Positions 47,951 to 57,248 of a DNA stretch of 64,000 bases are shown here, one piece after another (the first letter of the stretch is position 1; each line of letters opens with the position of its first letter). Under the pieces are notes generated by a model that made no database searches, was not told the DNA's origin, and was given only the letters and a program-made list of their open reading frames with translations. This stretch comes from Paenibacillus sp. JNUCC-31 (GTDB lineage: Bacteria; Bacillota; Bacilli; Paenibacillales; Paenibacillaceae). The translations under genes and the position numbers were made by a program. The stretch is from positions 6,324,001 through 6,388,000 of the forward strand of contig NZ_CP062165.1 in assembly GCF_014844075.1 (NCBI RefSeq), written 5' to 3'.

Positions 47951-49582
47951 GTGAATAATAGAATAACGAAACGTACCCGTCGCAAGCTATGGAATGTTGT
48001 TTTGTGCGGTGTACTGGCAATAGGATCAATCTCGATCGGTCAATCCACTGCTCAAGCAGCATCGACTCAGCAGGTGTTCCAGGATACAACCACCAGTTAT
48101 GCCAAGGATGCCATTGCACATCTGGTTAAGGTGGGAATTGCTGCCGGCACCTCCGAGAATAGGTTTGAACCCAAAAAGGCGGTCACTCGTGCTCAATTTG
48201 CAACATTTGCTGTGAGACTGCTAGGGTTGAAGCCTGTTAAAAACAACATTAACCCCTATAACGATGTCAGCATGAGCGCATGGTATTACGGCAACGTTGC
48301 AGCCATGACCAATCTTTCCATTCTGGAAGGGAAGAGTCAGGGCGTGTTCCAGCCGAATGCCTCCATCACTCGGGAAGAAGTGGCAGCACTGTTGGTGAGA
48401 ATGTTGAAACAATCCTCCAAATCAACGAATCTCCTGTCATCCACGTATGGCGATGCAGCTCAGATATCGGACTGGGCGCGTCCTTATGTGCAGACTGTAT
48501 ATCAACTTGGGCTGATGCGCGGCAGTAACGGCATGTTTCGTCCACATGACCAGGTGACCAGAGAAGAGGCAGCAGTGATGCTGGATGCCATATTACAAAA
48601 GAAAACCTGGTCAGGTCAGCTGAAAAGCGAGGATCAGCTCGGTATTCAGCTTGGATGGCAATATAACGCCTCCACTGCTGAGTTCAAGAAACAGATCGAA
48701 CAGTCGGAAGCAAACACACTGGTTCCCCGCTGGTTTTTCCTGAACAGCAGTATGAAAGTCACGGATCTCACGGACACGTCCCTGTTATCCTGGGCAGCTG
48801 CTACAGACAGACAGGTATGGCCGCTGCTTGGCAATCGTTCAAACCCGGATCTTACTCACCAGATGTTAGCTAGTTCAGCTAACCGGGCAGCTGTGATCTC
48901 GCAGGTCACATCTTTTGTGAAAACATATCAACTGGATGGCATTAACGTGGATTTCGAGAACGTACTGCCAGCTGATCGTGAAGGAATGACCGCATTTATC
49001 ACCTCACTGACAACGGCTCTGCATGCCCTGGGGGCCGTTGTATCCGTGGATGTATCCCCCGATCTGGGGACAGACTGGACCGATGCATTTGATTATGCCC
49101 AATTGGGTGCCATATCGGATTACATGGTACTGATGGGGTATGAGGAACATTGGAACGGCGATCCGCAAGCAGGATCTGTGGCCTCTCTTCCTTGGGTTGA
49201 AAAGGCTCTGGATACGATGCTCTCTGAGGTGGTGCGTGCCAAAACGATTTTGGCTCTGCCTTTGTATACACGTGATTGGTCATCTGTGAATCCGGCAGCC
49301 AGTTCATGGGACATTACCCTGGCAGAACAGGGAACACGTGCACGAGCTTCAGGTTCTGTAAGACGGTGGGATACATCTCTGGTCCAATATGTCATTGGAT
49401 ACAACAGTAACGGTACGCCAAGATATATATGGGCAGAGGACAGTCGTTCCTTATCCGCAAAAGTAATGATGAGCGGAGAGCGTAACATTGCTGGGTTGGC
49501 CTACTGGTATATGGGCGGCGAGACGGCAGATGTATGGAATGCCATTTCGAACGCATCACGATTTGAATCATACATTTTCTGA
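47951..49582 (+). CDS. S-layer-anchored GH18-like glycosidase
   Basis: This is a 543-residue exported protein. The signal peptide ends near TAQAA. Three SLH repeats follow (YAKDAIAHLVKVGIAAGTSE, then AAMTNLSILEGKSQG and VQTVYQLGLMRGSNGMFRP), which hold it to the cell wall. The C-terminal GH18 domain has LDGINVDFENV with catalytic Glu336, MVLMGYEEHWNGDP and IAGLAYWYMGGE, closest to the YaaH/SleL-type peptidoglycan N-acetylglucosaminidases. GTGAGG (47936-47941) suits GTG 47951; GTG 47936 would add five residues. Confidence 0.85.
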   Translation: MNNRITKRTRRKLWNVVLCGVLAIGSISIGQSTAQAASTQQVFQDTTTSYAKDAIAHLVKVGIAAGTSENRFEPKKAVTRAQFATFAVRLLGLKPVKNNINPYNDVSMSAWYYGNVAAMTNLSILEGKSQGVFQPNASITREEVAALLVRMLKQSSKSTNLLSSTYGDAAQISDWARPYVQTVYQLGLMRGSNGMFRPHDQVTREEAAVMLDAILQKKTWSGQLKSEDQLGIQLGWQYNASTAEFKKQIEQSEANTLVPRWFFLNSSMKVTDLTDTSLLSWAAATDRQVWPLLGNRSNPDLTHQMLASSANRAAVISQVTSFVKTYQLDGINVDFENVLPADREGMTAFITSLTTALHALGAVVSVDVSPDLGTDWTDAFDYAQLGAISDYMVLMGYEEHWNGDPQAGSVASLPWVEKALDTMLSEVVRAKTILALPLYTRDWSSVNPAASSWDITLAEQGTRARASGSVRRWDTSLVQYVIGYNSNGTPRYIWAEDSRSLSAKVMMSGERNIAGLAYWYMGGETADVWNAISNASRFESYIF

Positions 49583-49610
49583 ATCCGGAATAATACCTTT
49601 TCTTCAATCG

Positions 49611-49658
49611 ACCCAACCGAACCGTTATTCAGACGGATGGTTTGGGTTATTTTATTTT
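49611..49658 (+). terminator. Intrinsic terminator of the GH18 gene
   Basis: ACCCAACCGAACCG (49611-49624) pairs with CGGATGGTTTGGGT (49634-49647) with small mismatches, followed by TATTTTATTTT. Confidence 0.8.
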
Positions 49659-49775
49659 GGTAAAAGCTAAGTGTAACGGATAACGTTTGATTTTGGTTGA
49701 ACGGTGTAAATGGATAGAGGATAGTGAACTGTCCAATAACTTATAAGAGATGGAAGCATAGGAGGGAGATGGAGC

Positions 49776-50741
49776 ATGCGAGAGTATGATTGCATTATCG
49801 TAGGAGGAGGACTCGCAGGACTTCAGGCAGCCATTCAGATGGGGCGTTACACGGTCCATCGGGTGCTGGTAGTGGATGCAGGGGAAGGCAGATCAACGCT
49901 GTGCCGAACCTATCATAATATTCTTGGCTTTCCCGACGGTGTATCCGGTGAAGAGCTGCGCTCCAAAGGCAGAATGCAGGCAGAGCGGACCGGCGTGTCA
50001 TTTGAGAAAGACTATATCATTAAAGCAGGACGCCGGGGAGAACAGATACAACTGTTCGGCTCTTCCGGCTCTGAATATATGGCCAAAACAGTCTTACTGG
50101 CAACTGGACTAACGGACAGGATGCCGGCCATTCCGGGATTAAGGCCTACGTTGGGACGAACGGTATATGTGTGCCCGGATTGTGATGGATATGAAATTCA
50201 GAATCAGCGAACGATATTGCTGGGTGCAGGCGAAGCGGGTGCAAACATGGCTATGGTTTTGATTCAACGTACCAATGAGTTGTTGTACATTAACCATGAG
50301 CAGTCGCCAATCTCCGCTGAGCTTCATCGAAGCATGAAAGAGGCAGGAGTTCGTTACCTTGAGGCGGCCGTCCAAGAAGTGCAACAAATGGAGGATGGCC
50401 ATATTACGGGTGTACTGACGGAAGATGGACAGATTTATGAGTCGGAACGGGGTTTTATCGCTTTTGGAGGCAATCGTGTGCATTATGAATTGGCGGAGCA
50501 GCTTGGAGCTGTTATCGCGGATAATAACCATGTGAAAGCCGACCCGCGCAGCATGCAAGCGGCACCTAATGTGTGGATTGCAGGGGATTTGGGCCTGCAC
50601 GCGGAACAGGCGACCGTCGCCATGGGTGAGGGATCAATTGCTGCGATCTGGATTCATAAGGCGTTGCAGCAGATGAAAAAGGAAAACCAAAGTGAAACAA
50701 ATATAGATGCCCATGGTGAACAGACCCGTTTATCGCTATAA
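49776..50741 (+). CDS. Thioredoxin-reductase-like flavoprotein
   Basis: This is a 321-residue NAD(P)/FAD disulfide oxidoreductase. CIIVGGGLAGLQAAIQMGRY is the FAD-binding motif, CPDCDGYE at 133-140 holds the redox pair, TILLGAGEAGANMAMVL binds NAD(P)H, and NVWIAGDLGLHAEQATVAMG closes the FAD site. The CPDC sequence differs from the CATC of TrxB and is typical of bacillithiol- or bacimethrin-type relatives (YpdA/HcaR-like assignments are not certain). GGAGGGAG precedes ATG 49776. Confidence 0.85.
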   Translation: MREYDCIIVGGGLAGLQAAIQMGRYTVHRVLVVDAGEGRSTLCRTYHNILGFPDGVSGEELRSKGRMQAERTGVSFEKDYIIKAGRRGEQIQLFGSSGSEYMAKTVLLATGLTDRMPAIPGLRPTLGRTVYVCPDCDGYEIQNQRTILLGAGEAGANMAMVLIQRTNELLYINHEQSPISAELHRSMKEAGVRYLEAAVQEVQQMEDGHITGVLTEDGQIYESERGFIAFGGNRVHYELAEQLGAVIADNNHVKADPRSMQAAPNVWIAGDLGLHAEQATVAMGEGSIAAIWIHKALQQMKKENQSETNIDAHGEQTRLSL

Positions 50742-50756
50742 AAATGAAACAAATCC

Positions 50757-50797
50757 AAAGTCACCCGACCGTTGTTACTGAGGTTGGGGGACTTTTT
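50757..50797 (+). terminator. Terminator of the flavoprotein gene
   Basis: AAAGTCACCCGACC (50757-50770) pairs imperfectly with GGTTGGGGGACTTT (50782-50795), followed by TTG. Reading the other way, it could also end the small minus-strand gene. Confidence 0.65.
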
Positions 50798-50838
50798 GCG
50801 TTGTAATGCAAAATGGGCTGTCAGACGAATGTTGAAGC

Positions 50839-51030
50839 TTAATTTTTGGTTTTGTTGGGGTCATCGGTCTTCTTTTTGCCTTTGATGGGGTGGGTAATGT
50901 TGTCTACGATCTCTCCTACAGCTTCCTCAATCATGTCCGTTGGCCCGGGATTATAGGGATCGGGGTGCAGAACGGTATTGACACCAGGCTCAAGATCCTT
51001 GTTTTTTCGCTCTTTTTTATGTTCATTCAT
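50839..51030 (-). CDS. Small hydrophilic protein, conserved look, function unknown
   Basis: This is a 63-residue protein on the minus strand: MNEHKKERKNKDLEPGVNTV and HPDPYNPGPTDMIEEAVGEI, with a Lys-rich tail. AAGGAGGG precedes its ATG (upstream on the minus strand, 51037-51044). The Pro/Asn-rich middle and charged ends suggest a small unfolded protein. Its direction is opposite to both neighbours. No family can be named. Confidence 0.6.
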   Translation of the reverse strand: MNEHKKERKNKDLEPGVNTVLHPDPYNPGPTDMIEEAVGEIVDNITHPIKGKKKTDDPNKTKN

Positions 51031-51158
51031 GGAAAATCCCTCCTTATTCAGGTATGTTTAAGGTGTTCCTTAACATATCCAATCTCTTTAATGTGTATGT
51101 AAACGATTAACCAATGGGATTAAATTGAAACGTAGAATGTAAGGGAGGAGGAGTTCAG

Positions 51159-52604
51159 CTGGTCAAAAAAATGAGCGTGCTCCTATTACTTCTATTTTTA
51201 TGTGTGTGGACATATGAGAGAACCAATAGCGATGATCAGAATCCATATCTGATTACCGACTACAGTCGACTTCACCCGGTTAAGGTTGAACGTGTTGTGA
51301 AGGGTCATGAAGAGCAGCAGCTCGTTGAACTGCTTCAGGATGCCCGAAAGCGTAATATGACGGTATCCATTGCCGGACAACGTCATAGTCAGGGAGGCCA
51401 CACCTACTATAAGGATGGCATAGTTATTGATATGACCTCCTATAACAAAGTGTTTGAAGTCAATACCGCTGACAAAAAGGTGCGTGTGCAGGCTGGTGCG
51501 ACCTGGGCTGACGTACAGCGAGCCATTAATCCATATGGATTGTCCATCAAAAATATGCAGTCCCAGAATATTTTTACGGTAGGCGGGTCCATCAGTGTAA
51601 ATGCCCATGGTCGGGAGCTTCATCAGGGTTCCTTGATTCAAAGTGTGGATTCTTTTCGTCTCTTGACAGCAAATGGTCAGGTTCGGCACGTGAGCCGCAC
51701 CGAGAATGCCGAACTTTTCCCGCTTGTGCTTGGAGGTTATGGACTTTTTGGCCTGATTCTGGACGTTACCTTGACATTAACGGATGATGAAGTCTACCGT
51801 CTTACGACGGAGCAGGTGCAGGCTAGGGACTACCCATCTTATTTTCAAAAGAATGTCCTTGGAGACCCGATGAACCGAATGCATCTGGCCCGAATTTCAG
51901 TTCAGCCCGGTGAAGGCTACTTTCGTGAGATGTACGCACTGAATTATGCGCTTGATCCAGATGCTTCACTAGAGGATTATAATCATCTGGATGAACGCGA
52001 AAGGGGCGTACTTCCCAGCAAACTCTTGTTCAACCTGAACCGTGAATTCGAATGGGGCCGGTCGTGGTTTTGGCCTCTGCAACTGCGGTACTTCGAGTCG
52101 CAGGATGGCAAGAGGCTTAGCCGCAACAATGCCATGGCTTCAGCGTCGGCTTTCATGGAGTATCATCAGCCGGGCGAAAATGATCTGTTGCAAGAATATT
52201 TTATTCCGGTGAATGCCTTCCCGGCATTTGTTCAGGAGATGGGAGAGATTGTTTCCCAGGAGCAATTGGATCTGCTTAACATTACAGTCAGGTATGTGAA
52301 ACATGATGAAGAGGCTGTGCTTTCATATGCAACGCAAGATATGTTCGGTCTTGTCTGTTTATTTCACGCTTCATTGTCCGAGACAGAACAAGGAAAGTTC
52401 AAGAACAGCATGCAGCAATTAATGGATGCCGTCCTTCGATATAATGGAACATATTACCTGCCCTATGCAGGTTATGCGACTTCAGAGCAATTTGAACAGG
52501 CCTATCCTCGAATGAATGAGTTTTTTGCAGCTAAAGAAAAGTTTGACCCCAATCATCTCTTTATGAACTATTTTATGGAGGAATATGGAGGAAATCATCC
52601 ATGA
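51159..52604 (+). CDS. FAD-linked oxidase, gulonolactone/alditol-oxidase type
   Basis: This is a 481-residue protein. A signal anchor (residues 5-17, MSVLLLLLFLCVW) is followed by the PCMH FAD domain: VSIAGQRHSQGGHTYYKDG and GLSIKNMQSQNIFTVGGSIS with the SVNAHGRE loop; GGYGLFGLILDVTLTLTD closes the domain. The C-terminal end KEKFDPNHLFMNYF is typical of the family. The donor is a sugar or polyol. GGAGGAG (51146-51152) lies 6 bases before CTG 51159, which adds MVKK before ATG 51171; the ATG itself is 18 bases from the site, so a CTG start is likely. The stop overlaps the next gene by four bases. Confidence 0.82.
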   Translation: MVKKMSVLLLLLFLCVWTYERTNSDDQNPYLITDYSRLHPVKVERVVKGHEEQQLVELLQDARKRNMTVSIAGQRHSQGGHTYYKDGIVIDMTSYNKVFEVNTADKKVRVQAGATWADVQRAINPYGLSIKNMQSQNIFTVGGSISVNAHGRELHQGSLIQSVDSFRLLTANGQVRHVSRTENAELFPLVLGGYGLFGLILDVTLTLTDDEVYRLTTEQVQARDYPSYFQKNVLGDPMNRMHLARISVQPGEGYFREMYALNYALDPDASLEDYNHLDERERGVLPSKLLFNLNREFEWGRSWFWPLQLRYFESQDGKRLSRNNAMASASAFMEYHQPGENDLLQEYFIPVNAFPAFVQEMGEIVSQEQLDLLNITVRYVKHDEEAVLSYATQDMFGLVCLFHASLSETEQGKFKNSMQQLMDAVLRYNGTYYLPYAGYATSEQFEQAYPRMNEFFAAKEKFDPNHLFMNYFMEEYGGNHP

Positions 52605-53161
52605 ATATCAAGTGGCTTGTTCGATCTCAAAGTATTGTTACCCTCGCTTCGGGTATGATTTATCCCTATTATCTGTTGTTTCTCAAAAATCTGGGCAACA
52701 GCTTCTCCAAATACGGGCTTGCCTTTGCCGTATTTACGATTAGCTCGGCAGCTGCTTCGCAATGGCTCGCTCCCCGGATGGATCGACAAGCCAAACAGTG
52801 GCTCATCGTAAGTGCAGTGGGGATGGCTGCGGCCATGATTGCATTTCCATGGGTCATATCCTACATCTGGGTCCTTCTGCTGCAAATCATTATGGGGATA
52901 TGTAATGCGATGCAACGGATGAGTGAACGGGTGCTGCTCGCCGATTATACGGTAGCCGGACAACGGGGCCCAGCTGTCGGCAATTATCATTTTTGGACAT
53001 CTGCCGCTTCCGGATTTGCCGTCATTGTAGGCGGTGTGTTGATCGATTGGCTGACGATTGATGTTTTATTCTATCTGAGTGCCATACTGTACATGTGGGG
53101 GGCTCTGGCTGTGTGGCGATTACGAAGCAAGCCTGAGGAGCAATCAATGGCTAAAGGATAG
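52601..53161 (+). CDS. Half-size MFS transporter-like membrane protein
   Basis: This is a 186-residue protein with about six membrane segments, beginning SIVTLASGMIYPYYLLFLKN and ending in a basic tail. Normal MFS proteins have 12. It has the layout of one half (the loop PRMDRQAKQW near 64 is the usual motif-A position). ATGA overlap with the oxidase gene (52601-52604) means the two are translated together, so it may be a membrane partner of the oxidase or form a dimer. Confidence 0.7.
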   Translation: MNIKWLVRSQSIVTLASGMIYPYYLLFLKNLGNSFSKYGLAFAVFTISSAAASQWLAPRMDRQAKQWLIVSAVGMAAAMIAFPWVISYIWVLLLQIIMGICNAMQRMSERVLLADYTVAGQRGPAVGNYHFWTSAASGFAVIVGGVLIDWLTIDVLFYLSAILYMWGALAVWRLRSKPEEQSMAKG

Positions 53162-53268
53162 AAATGTCTGATTAATCTCCAGCGAGAGGTTTATATTATA
53201 AATAACCTGGTATGTTTAAGTATTTTGCTTGAACTCCACAAAGCACATATCTCAAGGAGGTTTATCAG

Positions 53269-53622
53269 ATGAATGAACAAAATCATGTCATCCATAAAGA
53301 TGGCCAAGTTGCTACCGACAAGGTAGATAATGCGATCGAAAAGATTGCACCGGAGAAAAGAGAACATATTTTACAGAACTTTGATGCATTCAAAGGATAC
53401 TTGGGCAAACGAATTGCAATGGGTGAATCCATTGGACTGGGCGAGGAACAAATGGCCAAAATTGCCGAGAAGGTAGCTGATTATTTGGCAGCCCGGGAAG
53501 AGCCGCGTAACCGTGAAGAGAAGTTGCTGCAGGAATTGTGGAATGTTGGTAAAGAGGAAGAACGTCATATGCTGGCTCATATGCTTGTGCGTCTGGCACA
53601 AGGTTCAACCCCGAATCACTGA
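53269..53622 (+). CDS. DUF3243 protein (YmfJ-like)
   Basis: This is a 117-residue helical protein. NFDAFKGYLGKRIAMGESIG, EQMAKIAEKVADYLA and EEPRNREEKLLQELW followed by EERHMLAHMLVRL are the conserved DUF3243 blocks, which are found next to competence and cell-envelope genes in Bacillus. The function is not known. CAAGGAGG precedes ATG 53269. It is a single-gene unit with its own terminator. Confidence 0.85.
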   Translation: MNEQNHVIHKDGQVATDKVDNAIEKIAPEKREHILQNFDAFKGYLGKRIAMGESIGLGEEQMAKIAEKVADYLAAREEPRNREEKLLQELWNVGKEEERHMLAHMLVRLAQGSTPNH

Positions 53623-53649
53623 GATTGAGCTAAAACGAAAAGGTGAGTG

Positions 53650-53690
53650 AAAAGAGACCTTGGATGCCATGGCATCCAGGGTTTCTTTTT
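53650..53690 (+). terminator. Terminator of the DUF3243 gene
   Basis: GGATGCCATGGCATCC (53662-53677) is a perfect 16-base palindrome flanked by AAAGAGACC and GGGTTTCTTTTT, which extend the stem and provide the T-run. Confidence 0.85.
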
Positions 53691-53902
53691 GGTTTAGGTT
53701 GCTCTTCTTTTGTTAAGATGCTCCGTAAAGAACTGATGACATGTATTGTAACTATTTTTCATCTGGCTGATACTTTTATAATTGGCAAACCCATTATGAT
53801 AGGGAGAGTAGAAAACAGAATTAAATATTTCATATGAGCGTTTGAAGGGGAAGCCTTCCGGTTAAGGAATACTAACGTTCATAATAAGGAGAGATGCTGC
53901 CT

Positions 53903-54469
53903 ATGAAGAACGCGGCGAAACAATGGAAATTACGATTGCTGGGTGCGGCTGTTGCATTGCTTGGCATGATTGTGCTTGCTACATATTTGCTTACACCAGC
54001 GAACGCTGAGGAGAGTACGGATTCTGTACAGGTTTCTGCCAAAGGTTCACAGGCTGCCAACTCCGAGCTGTTTACAGCTTATGTGGATGACTTACAGCAA
54101 GAGAATGGGAAACTGTACCTGGTTGTAGACAAGATTGGCTGGTACCAGGGGACAGAAGCGGACCAAATTTTTGAACAACGCAACCCGAACTCCGGTATAG
54201 ATGGTGCCCCTGATGGATATTATATTGTTAATGACAGCAAAGAGCAGGAAAAGGTTGAAGTAAGTCCGAATGCTGAAGTACTGATGCAATTGTACGATCA
54301 TGATGGTACAGTCGAAGGAACTAACATTCAATGGAATGAGCCGGTGACGCTCAGCAAGTTCGAATCATTGTATGATAATACCCATATTCTTGATCTGTCG
54401 GTATTCCCGTATCACCTGACTGTGCAGGATGGCAAAGTGATCAAAATAGTGCAGCAGTACATTCCATAA
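53903..54469 (+). CDS. Exported hypothetical protein
   Basis: This is a 188-residue protein with a signal peptide or single anchor (LRLLGAAVALLGMIVLATYL, residues 11-30, then TPANAEES as a likely cleavage region). The mature part is acidic with FTAYVDDLQQENGKLYLVVD and WYQGTEADQIF, a beta-rich pattern seen in small Bacillales lipoprotein-like secreted proteins. The function is unknown. AAGGAG (53886-53891) favours ATG 53903 over ATG 53894. Confidence 0.6.
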   Translation: MKNAAKQWKLRLLGAAVALLGMIVLATYLLTPANAEESTDSVQVSAKGSQAANSELFTAYVDDLQQENGKLYLVVDKIGWYQGTEADQIFEQRNPNSGIDGAPDGYYIVNDSKEQEKVEVSPNAEVLMQLYDHDGTVEGTNIQWNEPVTLSKFESLYDNTHILDLSVFPYHLTVQDGKVIKIVQQYIP

Positions 54470-54491
54470 AACGACATTAAATGCAACGTTT

Positions 54492-54534
54492 AAGCATTCC
54501 TCCGGGTCCATTTAACCGTGAGGGATGCTTTTTG
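54492..54534 (+). terminator. Intrinsic terminator
   Basis: AAGCATTCCTC (54492-54502) pairs with GAGGGATGCTT (54520-54530) with one mismatch, followed by TTTG. Confidence 0.8.
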
Positions 54535-54625
54535 TTATGACAAATCCATGAAGAAGATTGTAATTGATGGAAGCTACATGTATCATTATAGGAATGGTGT
54601 TTTTACATAGTTCAGGAGGCTTCCC

Positions 54626-55483
54626 ATGCTTAAAGACATGATTGCATTAACGAAACCAGGACTTTTGCGGCTAAATGTTTTTGCGGTGGCGGTAGGGTTC
54701 TGGGTCGCTTCAAAATGGGATATCTCATGGATATCCCTCCTCATGGTGTTAATTGGATCAACTCTGGTCATCGCATCAGCTTGTGTGATTAACAACTACT
54801 GGGATCGTGAATTGGACCAGAAGATGGAGCGTACCAAAAAACGGATTGATTACATCAACCATCTCAAGCCCAAGTTTGTACTCGGATATGGCCTTGGTCT
54901 TGGTGTAGCCGGGGTGGCGATGCTGTACTTCCTGGTTAATCCACTGTCCGCATGGATGGCATTGCTCGGGTGGTTCGCTTATATCGTGATTTACACGATG
55001 TGGCTCAAACGCAGTTCAACCTGGAGCACTTCACTTGGCGGAATTGCTGGTGCAATGCCACCTGTAATCGGTTATTGCGCAGTTACTAATCAGATTGACG
55101 TGGGTGCCTGGTTGCTCTTTGCGCTGTTATTTCTATGGCAGCCGCCTCACTTCTGGTCTCTCGGGATTCGTAAAGTGGAGGAATATCGTGCAGCAGGTTT
55201 CCCCCTTTTACCCGTAGTCAAGGGCGTCAAACGTACCAAGTTTCAGATGATTCCTTACGTTTTTCTGTTGCTTCCTGCTGTATTTCTACTGTATTACTAT
55301 AACTACGTTGGGCTTGTATTCCTGCTTGTTTCCGGTATTGGAAGCCTCATCTGGTTTGTACACACCCTAAGCGGACTCAAAACACAGGATGACGAAAAAT
55401 GGGCAAAGGTTAACTTTTTGATCTCTGTCAATTATCTGATGGTTGTATTTATAGTGATGGTAGCGAATACGACCTGGTCATGA
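54626..55483 (+). CDS. ctaB: Protoheme IX farnesyltransferase
   Basis: This is a 285-residue integral membrane prenyltransferase with about eight helices. The first Asp-rich motif is VINNYWDRELDQKMERTKKR near 52-71, and the second region is WQPPHFWSLGIRKVEEY near 169-185. It converts protoheme to heme O, the first step towards the heme A of cytochrome oxidase. CAGGAGGC precedes ATG 54626. It is here without ctaA or the cta operon, as often in Paenibacillus. The stretch 55484-55691 shows no convincing gene. Confidence 0.93.
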   Translation: MLKDMIALTKPGLLRLNVFAVAVGFWVASKWDISWISLLMVLIGSTLVIASACVINNYWDRELDQKMERTKKRIDYINHLKPKFVLGYGLGLGVAGVAMLYFLVNPLSAWMALLGWFAYIVIYTMWLKRSSTWSTSLGGIAGAMPPVIGYCAVTNQIDVGAWLLFALLFLWQPPHFWSLGIRKVEEYRAAGFPLLPVVKGVKRTKFQMIPYVFLLLPAVFLLYYYNYVGLVFLLVSGIGSLIWFVHTLSGLKTQDDEKWAKVNFLISVNYLMVVFIVMVANTTWS

Positions 55484-55691
55484 TCGAATCATTCATTTTG
55501 TAATTACTGAAATGGATGATGTCACGGTGGTTGGCTTTCTTACGCAAATTACGAAATGAAAAAGCACGCTGTGGAATACGCTTGGACAACCTCTGGTTAT
55601 TCCTGCATATTTCCCGGGGTGTTTTTTTTGTTATAATGAATGAACGATTTCTACAAATGGAACAAATGATGAATGAACGGGAAGTGGGAGT

Positions 55692-56174
55692 ATGGGTGAT
55701 TTGAAGCAGGCTATTCTCTGGCGACAAGAGGGGAAGGTGCAGGAGGCGATCGAGCTGTTGCAGAAACTGGCCTTGCAAGAACCGGAGAATGCACAGGTAT
55801 GGTATCAGCTGGCTTGGGCGCATGATTCACTTGGATTGGAGCGGGAAGCAGTACCGCATTATGAGAAGTCCTTAAGTCTAGCGCTATCTGATGAGGACAG
55901 GGCGGGTGCCATCCTTGGACTAGGCAGCACGTACCGGACTTTGGGACAATACGAGCAGGCGAAGTCCTGGTTTGAAAAGGGGTTAAGTGAATTCCCGGAG
56001 AACCGGGAATTTGAAGTTTTTCTAGCCATGGTGCTCTACAATCTGGGCGAGCACGAGGAGGCAATGAAACGGCTGCTGCTGCAATTGGCAGATACATCAA
56101 ATGATAAGGGAATAACCGATTACAGCAGAGCCATCCGATTCTACGCAGATCAGCTGGACCGGATATGGGAGTAA
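55692..56174 (+). CDS. Tetratricopeptide-repeat protein
   Basis: This is a 160-residue soluble protein of three TPR units: KVQEAIELLQKLALQEPENA, AQVWYQLAWAHDSLGLEREA and AILGLGSTYRTLGQYEQAKS, each with the Gly/Ala pattern of the helix pair. Such proteins act as binding scaffolds; the partner is unknown. GGGAGT precedes ATG 55692. It converges on the LysR gene with 34 bases between the stops. TATAAT (55632-55637) upstream may be its -10 box. Confidence 0.8.
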   Translation: MGDLKQAILWRQEGKVQEAIELLQKLALQEPENAQVWYQLAWAHDSLGLEREAVPHYEKSLSLALSDEDRAGAILGLGSTYRTLGQYEQAKSWFEKGLSEFPENREFEVFLAMVLYNLGEHEEAMKRLLLQLADTSNDKGITDYSRAIRFYADQLDRIWE

Positions 56175-56208
56175 ACATTGGTATTATACAATTTGTAAGT
56201 AACGTCAA

Positions 56209-57084
56209 TTAGAGCGAGAGAAGCAGCCATTTCTGTACCGCTTCAATGAAACGACGCGAAGCAGGGGACAGATTGGTGAGAGACGGGCAGGCAATGCCAA
56301 TGGTACGATAAGGATCTCCAGTGAGGGGGACGAGAGCGAGATTGTTTATATGGTTTTGCAGAACCATTTCAGGTAAAAGGCTAATACCAAGACCGTTTCG
56401 AACCATCGCCATAATGGCTTGGTCCTCTGCAACTTCATAGACCACATTCAGCTTGGCTGCATGCTGTCGAATCAATCGTTCAATTTCGTTGTCACCGCCC
56501 CATTTGGGCAGAATAAAGGGCTGTTCCAGCAATACATCAAATGAGACAGAATTCTCCGTAGCAAGTGGATGTTCCAAAGGCAGGATGCACATCATCCTGT
56601 CTTTTTGCAATGGAATCGTCTCAAAAGGCGAAGCATCCCCCAGGGACAGAAAGCCGAGATCGATGGCGCCTCCGGCCAGCCAACCTTCAATTTCGGCATA
56701 GTCCCCCTCCCAAAGCTTAATTTCGATTCCGGGATGATGCAGGCGAAATTGCTTCAGGATGCCAGGCAGCCACTGTGTGGATACACTGGCGAATGTGCCG
56801 ATGCGCACGGTTCCAATCTCGGCGCCGCGAATCAACGAAATCTCCTGGTTCATCCGTTCCGTCCAGCGCAGAATTTCACGAGTAAAGCCCAGAATGCGTT
56901 CCCCTTCGGCAGTAAGTCGTACACCGGAGCGACCGCGATTCAGCAGCGAAAAACCGCACTCGGTCTCCAGACTGGCGATGGCATGACTGACCGCCGATTG
57001 GGTAATATTCTGTGCTTCCGCTGCTTTCGTAAGGCTGCCGTATTCCACTACGGCATTCAAAATTTCGTATTTGACCAATGACAT
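56209..57084 (-). CDS. LysR-family transcriptional regulator
   Basis: This is a 291-residue protein. The N-terminal HTH reads YGSLTKAAEAQNITQSAVSH and ASLETECGFSLLNRGRSGVR. The substrate-binding part includes GTVRIGTFASVSTQWLPGIL, typical of the family. Its direction is divergent from the EamA transporter gene, which it probably controls. The start at 57084 (MSLVKYEIL) follows AGAGAGG; the frame is open to 57117. Expression should be autoregulated from the shared gap. Confidence 0.9.
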   Translation of the reverse strand: MSLVKYEILNAVVEYGSLTKAAEAQNITQSAVSHAIASLETECGFSLLNRGRSGVRLTAEGERILGFTREILRWTERMNQEISLIRGAEIGTVRIGTFASVSTQWLPGILKQFRLHHPGIEIKLWEGDYAEIEGWLAGGAIDLGFLSLGDASPFETIPLQKDRMMCILPLEHPLATENSVSFDVLLEQPFILPKWGGDNEIERLIRQHAAKLNVVYEVAEDQAIMAMVRNGLGISLLPEMVLQNHINNLALVPLTGDPYRTIGIACPSLTNLSPASRRFIEAVQKWLLLSL

Positions 57085-57138
57085 GAAAGATCCCGTTCCT
57101 CTCTTCATTTCATACATGAGGTAATTTCATATTAACTA

Positions 57139-57160
57139 TTATAATTATTCATTTTTATAA
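57139..57160. promoter_or_regulatory. Palindromic candidate LysR operator
   Basis: TTATAA (57139-57144) and TTATAA (57155-57160) are separated by 10 bases and form an inverted repeat, in the gap between the divergent LysR and EamA genes. This fits a T-N11-A type LysR site. Confidence 0.5.
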
Positions 57161-57248
57161 TGCAAAGAGATCGTTTATACTTGCCAAGGCGAGTTAGTTC
57201 GACAGAGCCTCGGATAGATATAATACATAGAATGAAGGTAGAAGCAAG

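Noticed and set aside
53643..53837. 64-codon frame from GTG 53643
   Set aside because: Its first codons lie inside the DUF3243 terminator hairpin, and the rest has no protein-like pattern.
55516..55704. 62-codon frame from ATG 55516
   Set aside because: No ribosome site, and it runs through the promoter and into the TPR gene; the sequence has no recognisable fold.
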